Source: Saussurea involucrata (taxonomy: Eukaryota; Streptophyta; Magnoliopsida; Asterales; Asteraceae). Taken from it: a DNA stretch of 64,000 nucleotides. How positions within the stretch are numbered: the stretch's first letter is position 1; each line of letters opens with the position of its first letter. Location of the stretch: positions 255,428,422-255,492,421 of the forward strand of contig CM066321.1 in NCBI GenBank assembly GCA_033807775.1, in the 5' to 3' direction. The notes beneath the pieces are model-generated. The model was given only the letters and a program-made list of their open reading frames with translations, searched no databases and was not told where the DNA came from. Positions 43,411-54,964 of this stretch are shown in pieces. Both the position numbers and the translations under genes were made by a program.

Positions 43411-46400
43411 TTAGACTTTGTCCCCGAAGTCTACACCCGCAAACAGCTCCGGATAATTCTCTCGCATCTCCGCTTCAGGCTCCCAAGTCCACTCGGAACC
43501 CTTTCGGTGTCTCCATTGAACCTTCACCAAACCAACGACCTTGTTCCGCGAGGTTCTCGTCCTCCTGTCAAGAATAGCAACTGGCTTTTCCACGTAATTA
43601 AGCCGCTCGTCGATCTGAATATCTTCGAGCGGTACTACTGCAGACTCATCCATCACACACTTCCGCAATTGCGAAACGTGGAAGGTGTTGTGAATCAAGT
43701 TCAGTTCCTCCGGTAACTCCAACCGGTAAGCCACTTTCCCCACGCGGGCGATGATCCGGTAAGGCCCAATATAACGAGGCCCTAGCTTCCCCCGCTTACG
43801 AAACCGGATCACCCCTTTCCAGGGTGAAACCTTCAACAATACATAATCACCCACCTGAAACTCCAAGTCGGATCGCCTTTTGTCGGCGTAGCTCTCCTGC
43901 CGACTCTGTGCAGTAACCAAACGATCCCGCACCATCTGAATTGTCTCGGTCGTCTTCAACACGATGTTCGTACTCCCTAATACCCGATGCCCAACCTCGC
44001 CCCAACAAACGGGTGTCCTGCATTTCCTACCGTACAACAACTCGTATGGCGGCATGCCAATACTATAGTGGTAGCTGTTGTTGTAGGAAAATTCCGCCAA
44101 AGGTAGGTACTGATCCCAACTACCTCCAAAATCGATGACACAAGCTCGAAGCATATCCTCGAGGGTCTGAATGGTTCGCTCGCTCTGTCCGTCCGTCTGT
44201 GGATGAAAGGCCGTGCTAAAGTGTAACCGTGTATCCATCTCCGACTGGAACTTCTCCCAAAACCGAGAGGTAAAACGAGTATCCCTGTCGGAGACAATCG
44301 AAACTGGCACCCCGTGCCTGGCCACGATCTCACGCACAAATACCTCCGCAAGCTTCTCCGCCGAGGAGCTCTCCCTGATGGCCAAGAAATGTGCACTCTT
44401 GGTCAGACGGTCAACGATCACCCAAATGGCATCGTTCCCACGGGGAGTCCTTGGGAGTTTCGTTATGAAGTCCATGGTAATCTCTTCCCATTTCCAAATC
44501 GGGACCTCCAACGGTTGCAATTTCCCATGAGGTCGTTGATGTTCCGCTTTGACCTTCCGACAGGTCATACATACCTCAACACATCTAGCAACATCCCGCT
44601 TCATGCCGGGCCACCAGTAACCTTCGCGCAAGTCCCGGTACATCTTTGTAGCCCCCGAGTGAATCGAGAACTTGGACTTATGCGCCTCATCCATTAGTAC
44701 CTGCCGGTTCCCACCGATGAATGGAACCCAAACCCTACCATGTCGAGTTAACAACCCCCGACTATCACGAACAAAATTCAAGATTTCCCCCGACACTCTT
44801 TCCCGCTTTGCATTTTCCTCCAAGACAGCCACCTCTTGAGCGCTTCCTATCGACTCCAGGATAGGTGTGACCACTGTCAATCGCTGACAATAACCCCTCA
44901 GTGGCTCACCGACCGGATGTCGGTTGAGTGCGTCCGCGACCACGTTCGCCTTACCCGGGTGGTAAAGTATCTCGCAGTCATAATCCTTAACCACATCGAG
45001 CCACCTTCGCTGACGCATATTAAGGTTCTGCTGATCCATCAAGTACTTGAGGCTCTTATGGTCAGTGTAGACCGTACACTTGACACCATAGAGATAGTGC
45101 CTCCAAATTTTAAGGGCAAACACTACTGCTCCCAACTCCAGGTCATGAGTCGGGTAATTTGCTTCGTGAGGCTTCAGCTGTCTAGAAGCGTAGGCTATGA
45201 CCTTGCCGCGCTGCATAAGCACGGCACCCAAACCCTGATGTGAGGCGTCACAATATACCACCAAATCCTCCATGCCTTCGGGTAAGGTTAACACAGGAGC
45301 CTCACACAACCGCCTGCGTAGCTCCTCGAACGCCTTCTGTTGTTCCTCCCCCCAACTGAAAGCCGCATATTTCTTTGTCAATCGCGTCATGGGTAACGCG
45401 ATCTTAGAGAAATCCTGAATAAACCTTCGGTAATACCCCGCTAATCCCAGAAAGCTTCGCACCTCAGTAGGAGTCTTCGGCACCTCCCACCGCATCACAG
45501 CTGCAATCTTAGCTGGGTCAACCATAATACCATCCTGATTCACGACATGTCCTAGGAACTGGACCTCTCGCAACCAGAATTCGCACTTGGAAAACTTAGC
45601 GTATAACTTCTCTCGCCTCAATACTTCCAACACTTCTCGAAGATGCATCTCGTGCTCCTCCTTGGTCTTCGAATACACCAGAGTATCATTGATGAACACA
45701 ATCACCGAACGGTCCAACATCGGACTACACACCCGGTTCATGAGGTCCATGAACGCTGCAGGTGCATTGGTGAGTCCAAAAGGCATCACCACAAACTCGT
45801 AATGACCGTATCTCGTACGGAAAGCCGTCTTTTCCGTGTCCTCACTCCTGACTCGCATCTGGTGGTACCCCGACCGTAGATCAATCTTGGAGAACCATGA
45901 GGCCCCCTGAACCTGGTCGAACAAATCGTCAATCCTTGGCAAAGGATAACGATTCTTTACCGTAAGCTTATTCAGCTCTCGATAGTCTATGCACATCCGT
46001 TGTGATCCATCCTTCTTCTTCACGAATAAGATAGGTGTTCCCCACGGCGAACAACTCGGTCTAATGAACTCCTTTTCGAGTAGTTCTTGCAGCTGGGCGT
46101 ACAGCTCTTTCATTTCCGGTGGAGCCAGACGGTAGGGTGCCTTGGCCACCGGAGCCGCACCCGGGATCAGATCGATCCGAAACTCTACCTGTCGTTCGGG
46201 AGGTATCCCTGGCAAATCCTCGGGAAATATGTCGGTGAACTCCCGTACAACTGGCACGTCTTCCGCAGACTCCTTCGCTTCCCCAACACGCGTGTCTATC
46301 ACGTATGCCAAATATCCCTGACCACTATGCTGAAGGTACCTCCGAGCTCTCGCAGCCGAACATTTGGCCGTAGTCCGTCTAGACGAATCTCCCTGTACTA

Positions 46401-47052
46401 ACAATTCTCCCCCGCTTGGGGTTCGAACTCGCACTTGTTTGTGACGACAAACAATCTCCGCGTCGAACTTATCCATCCAATCCATGCCCACAATCACACA
46501 AAGATCCCGCATAGCGATCGGGATCAGATCGATGGGAAACCGCACTCCTGAGATCTCTAAAGTGCACCCGCGAAACACGTCTGTGACCGTCAAGGTCCTA
46601 TCATCAGCCACCTCAACAACAAGAGGATGACTCAAACGTCCTACCACTCGGTCCAAACCCTCGCTAAGAGTGCGAGACACAAAAGAGTGAGTAGCCCCGC
46701 TATCAAACATCACAACCGCAGGCACCGAGTTAACTAGGAACGTACATGTAACCACTTTAGGCGTCGCCTGCGCCTCATCCACCGTCAACTGGTGAACTCT
46801 ACCTCGAGCCGCTCCCGCCCCCGGCAGGCCTGCTCGACCATCGGTAATACGTAACGGGGCATTCCCAGGCGCCCTCTGTGCTCCACCCCCAATAGCTACC
46901 CCTGCTCTAGGACAGTTGGCCTTTACATGGCCCGCCTGATTACAGTTGAAACAGACCACTAGCGGCACCTTACAATCCCGGCTAAGGTAACCGGGTTGGC
47001 CACACTTAAAACACCCTTCAACTCTCCTCGTGACTCTCCCCGACTCGAGCAT
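43411..47052 (-). CDS. pol: Element K pol polyprotein, open but lacking most of gag
   Basis: 1,213 residues without a stop. Domains in order: two CCHC knuckles (residues 14-27 and 34-47), aspartic protease FDSGATHSF (116-124), RT with Asp391 in KIDLRSGYHQM and FINDTLVYS at 453-461, and RNase H with Asp602, Glu639, Asp664 and Asp707. Integrase follows with an H2C2 zinc region (about 785-835) and catalytic Asp (MDF), Asp (SDRDTRF) and Glu (GQSERTIQ). The C terminus is a chromodomain-like module ending WTWEPEAEMRENYPELF. The usual FIDD of the RT active site is FIND, so polymerase activity is probably lost. A TGA lies just upstream of the first Met and no gag capsid domain is found, so the element could only move with proteins from another copy. 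Confidence 0.93.
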   Translation of the reverse strand: MLESGRVTRRVEGCFKCGQPGYLSRDCKVPLVVCFNCNQAGHVKANCPRAGVAIGGGAQRAPGNAPLRITDGRAGLPGAGAARGRVHQLTVDEAQATPKVVTCTFLVNSVPAVVMFDSGATHSFVSRTLSEGLDRVVGRLSHPLVVEVADDRTLTVTDVFRGCTLEISGVRFPIDLIPIAMRDLCVIVGMDWMDKFDAEIVCRHKQVRVRTPSGGELLVQGDSSRRTTAKCSAARARRYLQHSGQGYLAYVIDTRVGEAKESAEDVPVVREFTDIFPEDLPGIPPERQVEFRIDLIPGAAPVAKAPYRLAPPEMKELYAQLQELLEKEFIRPSCSPWGTPILFVKKKDGSQRMCIDYRELNKLTVKNRYPLPRIDDLFDQVQGASWFSKIDLRSGYHQMRVRSEDTEKTAFRTRYGHYEFVVMPFGLTNAPAAFMDLMNRVCSPMLDRSVIVFINDTLVYSKTKEEHEMHLREVLEVLRREKLYAKFSKCEFWLREVQFLGHVVNQDGIMVDPAKIAAVMRWEVPKTPTEVRSFLGLAGYYRRFIQDFSKIALPMTRLTKKYAAFSWGEEQQKAFEELRRRLCEAPVLTLPEGMEDLVVYCDASHQGLGAVLMQRGKVIAYASRQLKPHEANYPTHDLELGAVVFALKIWRHYLYGVKCTVYTDHKSLKYLMDQQNLNMRQRRWLDVVKDYDCEILYHPGKANVVADALNRHPVGEPLRGYCQRLTVVTPILESIGSAQEVAVLEENAKRERVSGEILNFVRDSRGLLTRHGRVWVPFIGGNRQVLMDEAHKSKFSIHSGATKMYRDLREGYWWPGMKRDVARCVEVCMTCRKVKAEHQRPHGKLQPLEVPIWKWEEITMDFITKLPRTPRGNDAIWVIVDRLTKSAHFLAIRESSSAEKLAEVFVREIVARHGVPVSIVSDRDTRFTSRFWEKFQSEMDTRLHFSTAFHPQTDGQSERTIQTLEDMLRACVIDFGGSWDQYLPLAEFSYNNSYHYSIGMPPYELLYGRKCRTPVCWGEVGHRVLGSTNIVLKTTETIQMVRDRLVTAQSRQESYADKRRSDLEFQVGDYVLLKVSPWKGVIRFRKRGKLGPRYIGPYRIIARVGKVAYRLELPEELNLIHNTFHVSQLRKCVMDESAVVPLEDIQIDERLNYVEKPVAILDRRTRTSRNKVVGLVKVQWRHRKGSEWTWEPEAEMRENYPELFAGVDFGDKV

Positions 47053-47732
47053 GGATCCTGTGCTTCAGATAGTAGGAGCTCTGCTACTACCCTTCACACC
47101 TATCCTTACTCGTTTTGAGTCCTGTCCCGGGACGTCCAAATAGTTGCTTACTACAAACAAACACATATGTCCACTCCGGCACATGTAAACACTTTTCCTA
47201 GCCCCCTAGAAAGTCGTAACACCCCATTACCCTTGCTAGAACGGAACCCCCACTAACCCTGACGAGTCGCTTCGTAAATGCACAGTCGTATACAGTGAAA
47301 CCAGATAGACATTCGAATATAAGATTCTATCCTACAACGGTTGGACTCAAACAAGATCTGCGCAATAGAACTAAATCCAACATTCTAAGGCTATTAAGTT
47401 CCTACTGCATACAACCTAAGGTGCATTCACTTAACAACCTATCGAGGCTAGCATGAGTTCATAATAGCAAGTAACAAGTATACAGTACCACAAAATCCAC
47501 GTAAGCAATCTAGCATGCATACCTTATGCCTAGAAAGCAATAAATACACTAAGTGTTGTACCTTCCCAATTGGCGTCGGCTGACTGTACACACTGCGCCC
47601 ACGATCACCGTTTCCCAAACGGGTTTTCCCTTTTTCTTTTATTTTAAAGGATTTTAGTAAAAGAATTTAAAATTTTCACAACCGCAACTTGAGACCAAAC
47701 ACACCGAGATGTGTTTGATTCACTCAAGCTGT
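47053..47732 (-). other. Element K leader, gag capsid region deleted
   Basis: About 680 bp between PBS and the first knuckle. I find no long frame or Retrotrans_gag-like sequence; stops occur in all minus frames. Only a remnant of leader sequence is present. Confidence 0.75.
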
Positions 47733-47744
47733 GCTCTGATACCA
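47733..47744 (-). promoter_or_regulatory. Primer binding site of element K
   Basis: Minus-strand TGGTATCAGAGC, three bases inside the 5' LTR. Confidence 0.93.
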
Positions 47745-47747
47745 AGT

Positions 47748-50024
47748 TGTAACGTCCCAAAAATTTCAAGGAAATTTAAAAAATTTAAAACATACATTTC
47801 ATTATAAAACAATCATAAATTAGTAATTCCCGTCTTAAATAAAATTAACGTCTTGACTCAAACCGTCAACAAAATTTATGCAGCGGAAAATTACATAATT
47901 AATTTCAAAAGGTTCGAAAGTGAAAGTTTAACAATCTTTGAAACTCTGCGCTTGATGTGTGTACGGTCACGCCCGACTGCCGCCCGCACCTGAAATAACA
48001 ACACATTGGGAAAGGGTAAGCTAAACGCTTAGTGAATCCAACCACACACGTAGGTAGCAACCCCACGTATATCACCCCTACTCGCAAGTAGGCAACATCA
48101 CCATCACCACGAATATCAAACCACATAATGTTTATTATATAAGCACGAACCTCGGTCCCACCGAGTACACAAAATACATTAATGCAAGCTCAGTCCCACC
48201 GAGCCCTCGGTCCCACCGAGTAAAGATTGTTGTACTAGCTTAGTCCCACCAAGCCCTCGGTCCCACCGAGCCCCTCAGTCCCACCGAGGTGTACGCATGC
48301 ATAAATATTCCACATACGAATTTAACAAATCACAACCAGTTATCACATCCCAACTAGTTCATGTAAGCACATAAATACACGTAATAACACGTAACACAAA
48401 AGAACGACATACATGAAATTCCTAACTACGCGGTGAGAGAACTCACCTCAAGGCTAAGCAATGTGCTCACGAATCGCAACACCAACACGGCAATCTTCTT
48501 CACTTTCTCCCACCTAAATACGTAATAAAAGTCAAAGGAAAGTCCCGACCCATAACACGTTTACTAGCTTCCAGAAGACTAAATATTCCAGCTTTTTATT
48601 AAAAGTTACGGGTCTGTTCGGGACCTGTTTTACCCCCCCTAAAACTGATAAATACAGAAATTAAAATCCATAATTACGAAGTTCTAAGTCTTACGATTTC
48701 AGGGACGTATCGCACGCGTCCTAACGATTTTTCTATAATTTACTATAGATTTAACAAAAATGATTCGCAGAACAGCGAACACCCGGACCTTTCAGTACAA
48801 CATGGCAACTTCGCCCTATCTATGGTCCGAATTGGTCTTTCCGCAAAACAGAGGAAACTTAATAGACTCCGAAACGAAACTTTTGGCACCAGTCCCATCC
48901 CAAACCGAGCTACGAGTAAAAGTTACGGCCACGACAAAACAGTGGCAGAAAATCGTCATTCACATAAAATGACAAATCACCAAACTTGCGACCACTTTTT
49001 CACCTAGCTAGAGGCTGAACCAGTTTTCCGCTAAAACACGGAAAACGTGACCGACCCCGAACTGGAACCGTGGGTACCAATTTCGGCTCAATCGGAGTTA
49101 TGACGGGAAAGTTATGGCCGTCGTAAAAACAGTGACTGAACAATTATTCACATGAAATGACAATTATAAAGAAAACGACGGTTTTAACGAATCGGCTTAA
49201 TCGATTAAGTCACGACTTAAAGGGCTCTATGGGCATTAACAGGACACAGCCACGCACCACCCACTGCCACCTCCGGCAGTGGTGGTCGCCGGTGGCGGCC
49301 GGCGGCGGTCCTTCGACAAAACAACTAAAACGAGCCGCAAACCACCGCGAACTCCCTACTCTCTCGATCACCTTACCGCATGCACATATCTTACTCACAC
49401 CACCACCACCACCACCCGACACCCAGGCACCACAGTGGCGGCGCACGGCGGCGGCGCTACCGCTGCCCTTTCGCCGGAAACCAAAAACGGAAACAGGAAG
49501 TAACGAGAACCATACCTTACAACGGCGACCCGCAACCGTGCCTGCAGCCCCTTCTTCTCGACCTCTCCGACGAGGGACGTTGACACCGATGGTTCTCCGG
49601 CGACCGTGGCGGCGTTTCTCCGGCGACCTCTCTCTCTCACTTTTCTTCCCCTCTCGGCTTCTCACACTCACGAACACACTCACGGCAAATGACAACAATG
49701 GAGAAAAGCAAACAAAAACAAAATGGGCTGTTTGACGTTGCTGTTGGAAACCGTCGAGAAGAGGAAGAGGGGGGGTCGGTCCCCCTTTCCCTTAGCCGTT
49801 CAAACCACTAACACCCCTCATTTTCCCATTAACCCCTCCGGGTTCCCGCTCTTGGCATTTCCGGTCCCTGGTTTTTTTGTCATAAACACAAAGATAAGCA
49901 AGGTTGTCGCGTGTAACATTCGAGGTCCCTCCCTTGACAATTTCCGTTAATGAAATACACTTAAAACGATAATAAAATAAATACCTTAAGAATTTTTAAA
50001 CCATACCGGGACACGGGCTTTACA
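47748..50024 (-). repeat. 5' LTR of element K
   Basis: A 2,277-bp partner of 40933-43393. It lacks 184 bp between two CCGA tetramers (after AACCGA near 48909), equal to one of the degenerate tandem units of the other LTR. The hairpin array is at 48151-48289. Confidence 0.95.
48151..48289. repeat. CTCGGTCCCACCGAG hairpin array, K 5' LTR
   Basis: Six copies in the same order and spacing as in 41336-41474. Confidence 0.9.
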
Positions 50025-50039
50025 AATTTATTCCCAACA
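50025..50039 (-). repeat. 5' LTR of element A, outer end
   Basis: AATTTATTCCCAACA completes the A LTR on the far side of K. The next bases (ATGTC) should be A's 5-bp TSD; the partner copy is left of the window. Confidence 0.8.
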
Positions 50040-52499
50040 ATGTCCAAGGAAATAAGTCAGCTCACACATCATACTCATTTTATATTCAGATTTCATTCTC
50101 TCGACGAAACGAGTACATAGAAATGGGTTAGTAGAACCAAATATAATGTCCTCAACATATATTTGAACAAGAATAATATGACCTTTTACTTTCCTGAAAA
50201 ATAGAGTGTTATCGATTTTACCACGCTCAAATTTTTCAATAAGGAGAAAAGAGGATAGAGTGTCATACCATGCACGTGGAGCTTGTTTCAGTCCATAGAG
50301 TGTCTTATCCAGCTTATAGACATAACCTGGATGCTTAGGATCCGAGAATCCTGGAGGTTGTTCGACATAGACTTATTCATTCAGCCTTCCATTTAGGAAC
50401 GCTGACTTAACATCCATCTGATAAATTTTGAAGTCTCTGTGAACAGCGTATGCTAGAAATAGACGAATAGCTTCGAGTCTTGCCACTTGGGCAAAGGTTT
50501 CCTCGTAATCTATGCCTTCCACTTGTATGTATCCCTGAGCAACTAGATGAGCCTTGTTGCGGGTTACAGTTCCATATTCATCTAACTTGTTTTGATAAAC
50601 CCACGTAGTGCCTATCACTAACTTGTTAGATGGTCTAGGAACGAGATTCCAAACTTTATTTCTTTCGAGTTCAGTCAGCTCTTCTTGCATAGCGATGACC
50701 CAGTTTGGATCTCTGAGGGCATCATCAACCTTCTTTGGTTCAGTTAGTGAAATAAAATTGACATATAAACAAATGTTACATGCACTACGTCGAGTCTGAA
50801 CACTTGCGTTTGGATCACCAAGAATTTGATCAATTGGGTGATTTATAGTCCATCGTTGAGCCGGAGCATGAGTCGCTGACTCAGATTGAACTACTGGATG
50901 TGCTGAAGAAGAGGCTTCAGCAATCTCAGGCTATTCAGGCACGATAGGTAGAGGTTTAGATGAAAATTCATTCACTGATTTTTGAGAAGTAGATGGAATA
51001 TCAGAGGTTGATGGTTCATAAACAGGCATAGTGTTGATGGAAACAGCTGAAACCCAAGATGTGGAATTAACTTCACTTGTCTGCATGATGGGAATGATGA
51101 TAGGATCATCATCAGCGGTAGGATTGTTGACCTGAGGGTGAGGGTTAAGATTAGCTTATGAATCCCTAAAATGAGAAAACATCCACTGATTTAGTTCTTC
51201 GTTATCAGCTGAGGGTCTTGAGTTTGCTGAACGGGATTCGTCAAAGGTGACATGAATAGTTTCATCTACGGTTTGTCTTCGCTTGTTGAAGACTCTGAAG
51301 CCTTGGGATACAAAAGAATATCCAAGAAATATTCCGTCGTCAGCTTTGGGATCAAACTTTCCAAGAGCATCTCTGTTGTTTAAAATAAAACACTGACAAC
51401 CAAAGATGTGAAGAAAGCTGATGAATAGTTTTCTTCCATGAAAAAGTTCATAGGCAGTCTTGTTGAATCTTTTGACAATCAGCGATCAATTCTGCGTAAA
51501 ACATGCAGTGTTGACAGCTTCTGTCCAGAATTGAGTAGGAAGATGTGAATCGCTGAGCATTGAACGAGCAGCTTCGATGATCGTTCGGTTTCTTCTTTCA
51601 GCGAAGCCATTTTGTTGTGGAGTTCTCACCGAGGAAAAGTTAGGAGAAATACCCTTACTCTCAAATAAGTTATCAAGGGAACTGTTTTTGAATTCAGTCC
51701 CATGATCACTCCTTATTGAGCGAACAATGAGCTTGTTCAGGACTTCCATTTTCCTGACAAAAGATATGAGTTCTTCTGAGGTGTCACTCTTAGCACGGAG
51801 AAACATCACCCAAGTGTAGAGAGAGAATTCATCTACAATGACCGGTGTATATTTCTTTCCATCGATGGATTGAATGTTGACAGGGCCAAACAAATCCATG
51901 CGAAGAAGTTGAAGAGGAGAGGTCATTGAAGATACTTGCTTGGTCTTGAAGCTTTCTTTTGTTTGTTTTCCCTTTTCACACGCTGAACATAGAGATTCCT
52001 TAGCGTGTGAGTGTTGAGGAAGACCAGTGACCAACTCTTTTGAAGAAAGAGTATTCAGCGTCTTGAAGCTTAGATGAGAGAGCCTCTTATGCCAAATCCA
52101 GTTGACATCAGATGAGGCCTTAGAGAGAAAACAAGCATTCTCAGTGGTTGTTGAGTCCATGTTTATGACGTAAACATTTTCCAAATGGTATCCACTGAGA
52201 GCGACTTTCTCCTTCTGATCAATGACAAAGCATGCTTCTTTAGTAAAGCAAACTTTGTAGTCCTTATCGCATAGCTGACTGATGCTTAGAATATTATGCT
52301 TCAGTCCTTCTACGTATGCGACTCTTCTAAAGGTGGTAGTACCATTAGAAAGTACACCAATCCCTCGGGTATATCCTTTTCCATTTCCACCAAAGGTCAC
52401 TGAGGGACCTTTCTCTTCCTTGTAGTCAGTGAGTAGGTTTCTTCTACCAGTCATGTGTCGAGAACATCCGCTATCGAGATACCAGATGCCCTTCAAGAC
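50040..52499 (-). pseudogene. pol: Element E pol: protease, integrase and N-terminal RT
   Basis: Protease IWYLDSGCSRHMTG opens the frame near 52499. Pre-integrase (WHKRLSHLSF, CSACEKGK) and integrase core (VDEFSLYTW, SDHGTEF, QQNGFAERRNR) follow in one frame to 51486, where a stop replaces the residue after CFTQN. The linker is broken by several stops. RT is recognisable at 50750-50040 (MDVKSAFLNG, LKQAPRAWYD) with a TAA after GRLNE (50373-50375). The catalytic motif is YVED instead of YVDD (around 50150). The frame ends in the FLGL region at A's insertion. Confidence 0.9.
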
Positions 52500-52534
52500 C
52501 TGCAAACAAAGGAAGATTAGTTTTGAATAGGCAC
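52500..52534 (-). promoter_or_regulatory. Gag-pol junction of E with 3' splice-site-like signal
   Basis: Minus strand: GTGCCT, ACTAAT containing the gag stop TAA, CTTCCTTTGTTTG, CAG (52502-52500), then pol in phase 0. Gag and pol are in different frames here. Confidence 0.48.
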
Positions 52535-54889
52535 CCATACTATGATGGGTCCACACTTGTTAGTGGTAGAGGATGAAGAAGGATCAGCAGTCTTCGCAGC
52601 ATTTGAAGACTCAGCGTCAAATACGTTCTTTACTTTGGTTAATTTCTTAATCTCAGTGGTAGTTTTCACCTTAACCTGATTTGCACCATGAATGCTCTTC
52701 TTTGCCTTGGGGGCATTGATCTTCCACTTAGCTAGTTTCTCAGCTTTGGTGGTTGTAGGGCATTTGCTAGCAATGTGATCGGTAAGTCCACAGTGATAAC
52801 ATTTCCTATAGCTAAAAGTAGCTTTAGGACCAGAGGCATTCTTATTAGATATATTTAAATGAGCAGGGCCAGCACCGAGAATACCTTTGGCATTGGATAT
52901 CGGAGGAACTATAAGTTCTTCAGATTTCTTACCAGTGACATCCACTCTTATTTTAGGAGTAGATCGCTAAATGAATTCAGGAATCTTATTCCTAGAAGTG
53001 GAGGGATGACTAGCTGAAGGTTTTGAAACTTTCAGCTTAGGTACATTGGTACCCTTCTGAGGTTTTTGAACAATTTTTACTTTACCTTTAGAAATCAAGG
53101 TAGGTTTATCCTCATGGATGGGAGTTTTAGAAGAAGAAGAGCACTAAGAGGTAGAGGTGTCAGGGATCGAAGAGACGAACATTCCAAATTTGAGCATGGA
53201 ACGATCAGTGGTTGGTTCTTCAGCGTCAGCCTTGTAAGCAAGACCACTCTTGTCACTAAGAGGGATCTGAGCACCAATTGTCTCAGTGATCTTTGCTGAG
53301 GATTTATACCATCCTTCAACAGTATCCTTTTCAGCTTTCAGTTCAGCGATAGCTTGTTCACGCTCGATACTGATGACTTGATTTACATAGACCTGGTCTT
53401 TCAAGTTATTTTCTATGTTTGAAAGCTCTTGAATTTTCTAATGACAGTTTTTAAGCTGTTCAGTTAAATCTTGATTAAGTTGTTTAGCTTTGGTCTTGCC
53501 ATTCATGGCATTGTATAAGTCATTAGTCAGAATAACGATTGCTCGAAGACTATCAGTTTCAGTGAGAGTGGGAGAGGGAGTAGCATAGAGAGATACCTGA
53601 TAGGTAGAGGCAGAAGTAGAGGGAATTTCATATTGTTCTTCCTCTTTTTCTTTGATTTCGGCCATTAGACAGAGGTTGGCCTCATCTTCTTCCTCTGAAT
53701 CTGATTCTTCATCAGACTCAGCCCAGTCATGATCTTCAGTGATCAGACCTTTGCCTTTCTTTTTGTAGCTCTTCAGCTTTTCATACTTTTCTTTGAGCCT
53801 TTGATACTTGACATCTTTACTCCTAGGAGTAAAGGATTTCTTGTGAGATGAGGAAGAAGGTTTTAAAGCTTTCTTGGACCTGCATTCACTAGCGAAGTGT
53901 CCTACTTTTTGACAATTAAAGCAGGTAGCAGTAGCCTTATCAACAGGAGTAGATTTAGGCTTATCGGTGAGGGAAAGAGGTTTAGATCTTCTGAAGTTGC
54001 TCTTTCTGGCGAATGTACTTAAAGAATTTGTCAGGAAAGCCAGAGATTCATCAAGATTTGAAGGGTCAGATTCTGATGAGTCATCAGAGTTTTATTCCAA
54101 TTCAGTGATCGTGAGAGTGGATCGCTGAGTGGGCACAGACTCTAAGGAGAGTAAAGCAACAGGTGTGCTTTTGGAATCTTTTACAAGATTCTTCTTAAGT
54201 TCACACGACTGCTCATGATTGAGCATATTGCCAAATAAGGTAGAAAGGGTCATGAATTTTAGATACTTTGATCGTTTAAGACACATGGTATAGTTGTCCC
54301 AACTTTCAGGTAGACATTCTAAGAACTTTGTCAGGATATCAGAATTAACATAGGTCTTACCAACAGTTTTTAAATCTATAATTAAACAGTTAAACCGTTG
54401 ATATACTTCAGAAAGAGTTTCTGTCTTACTACATATGAAACTTTCATACGGCCTTACCAGGTTTATTCTTCTTGAGTCCTGGACTTCAGCAGTACCTTCA
54501 TATTGAACACATATAGTGTCCCACATGGCCTTTGAGCTCTTTAGATTCATGATGGAATGGTAGACTTCATCAGGAAGAGCTATGGAGATGATGGATCTGG
54601 CCTTAGTGTCGATGGCCACTTTCTTTTTATCTTCTTCAGCCCGCTGAGAGACTGTTTTGATGATTTCCCTTTTAGGAATGGCAGGAGTGTTAGCAGTGGC
54701 TGGAACAGGACCTTGAATAGCAGAGGGAACGTAAGGTCCATTTTCCACATAATGAGGTATAGTAGGATCTACACCTTCTAGAAAGAGCATCATTCGATTT
54801 TTCCAAAGATTGAAGTTATCTTTGCTAAATCGAGGAGGTTTGGCAAGAGAGCCATTATCTATGTAATTTGTGTTTGTGTTATTTGCCAT
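52517..54889 (-). pseudogene. gag: Element E gag, broken
   Basis: Starts at ATG 54889 (MANNTNTNY) after an upstream open stretch that is leader. The first 265 or so codons are open and show the UBN2 core (SLAKPPRFSKDNFNLWKNRM). A TAA at 54092-54094 and further shifts break the rest. Knuckles at about 53890-53930 (Cys-x2-Cys-His-Cys type) and 52795-52840 (CYHCGLTDHIASKC), a coiled-coil region around 53150-53660, and the terminal WVP motif match the C gag. Confidence 0.88.
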
Positions 54890-54950
54890 AATGAAGATTA
54901 GCAAGGAAGAGATGGTATAAGCAAGATCTTGTTTATGAGCTAAACAATCT

Positions 54951-54962
54951 GCTCTGATACCA
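54951..54962 (-). promoter_or_regulatory. Primer binding site of element E
   Basis: Minus-strand TGGTATCAGAGC two bases inside the 5' LTR. Confidence 0.92.
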
Positions 54963-54964
54963 CT

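Larger units (their letters stand above)
40933..50024 (-). mobile_element. Element K: Ty3/gypsy chromovirus-like element, young, gag-deleted
   Basis: LTRs 40933-43393 and 47748-50024, perfect TSD AATTT (40928-40932, 50025-50029), PBS 47733-47744, one long pol frame, and PPT at 43394-43407. LTR differences by eye are about a dozen substitutions plus one 184-bp indel, around 0.5% substitution, so it is recent. LTRs over 2 kb and a C-terminal chromodomain-like module suggest the Tekay/Del group. The internal region between PBS and the first knuckle is only about 0.7 kb, too short for a normal gag. Confidence 0.95.
762..50039 (-). mobile_element. Element A: Ty1/copia retrotransposon, split by five insertions
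   Basis: Pieces at 762-2261, 34016-36782, 37571-40932 and 50025-50039 rejoin into one minus-strand element: short 5' LTR (about 299 bp), PBS, long gag, protease, integrase, RT and RNase H. Its 3' end is left of the window. It is interrupted by Z, G (holding C and B), N and K. Joins are supported by TSDs and by protein continuity, for example the residues before RT continue across G. A is inserted in E's RT next to the conserved FLGL motif. Its gag with an extended coiled-coil region suggests a Sirevirus-like element without large LTRs; the clade call is moderate. Confidence 0.85.
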
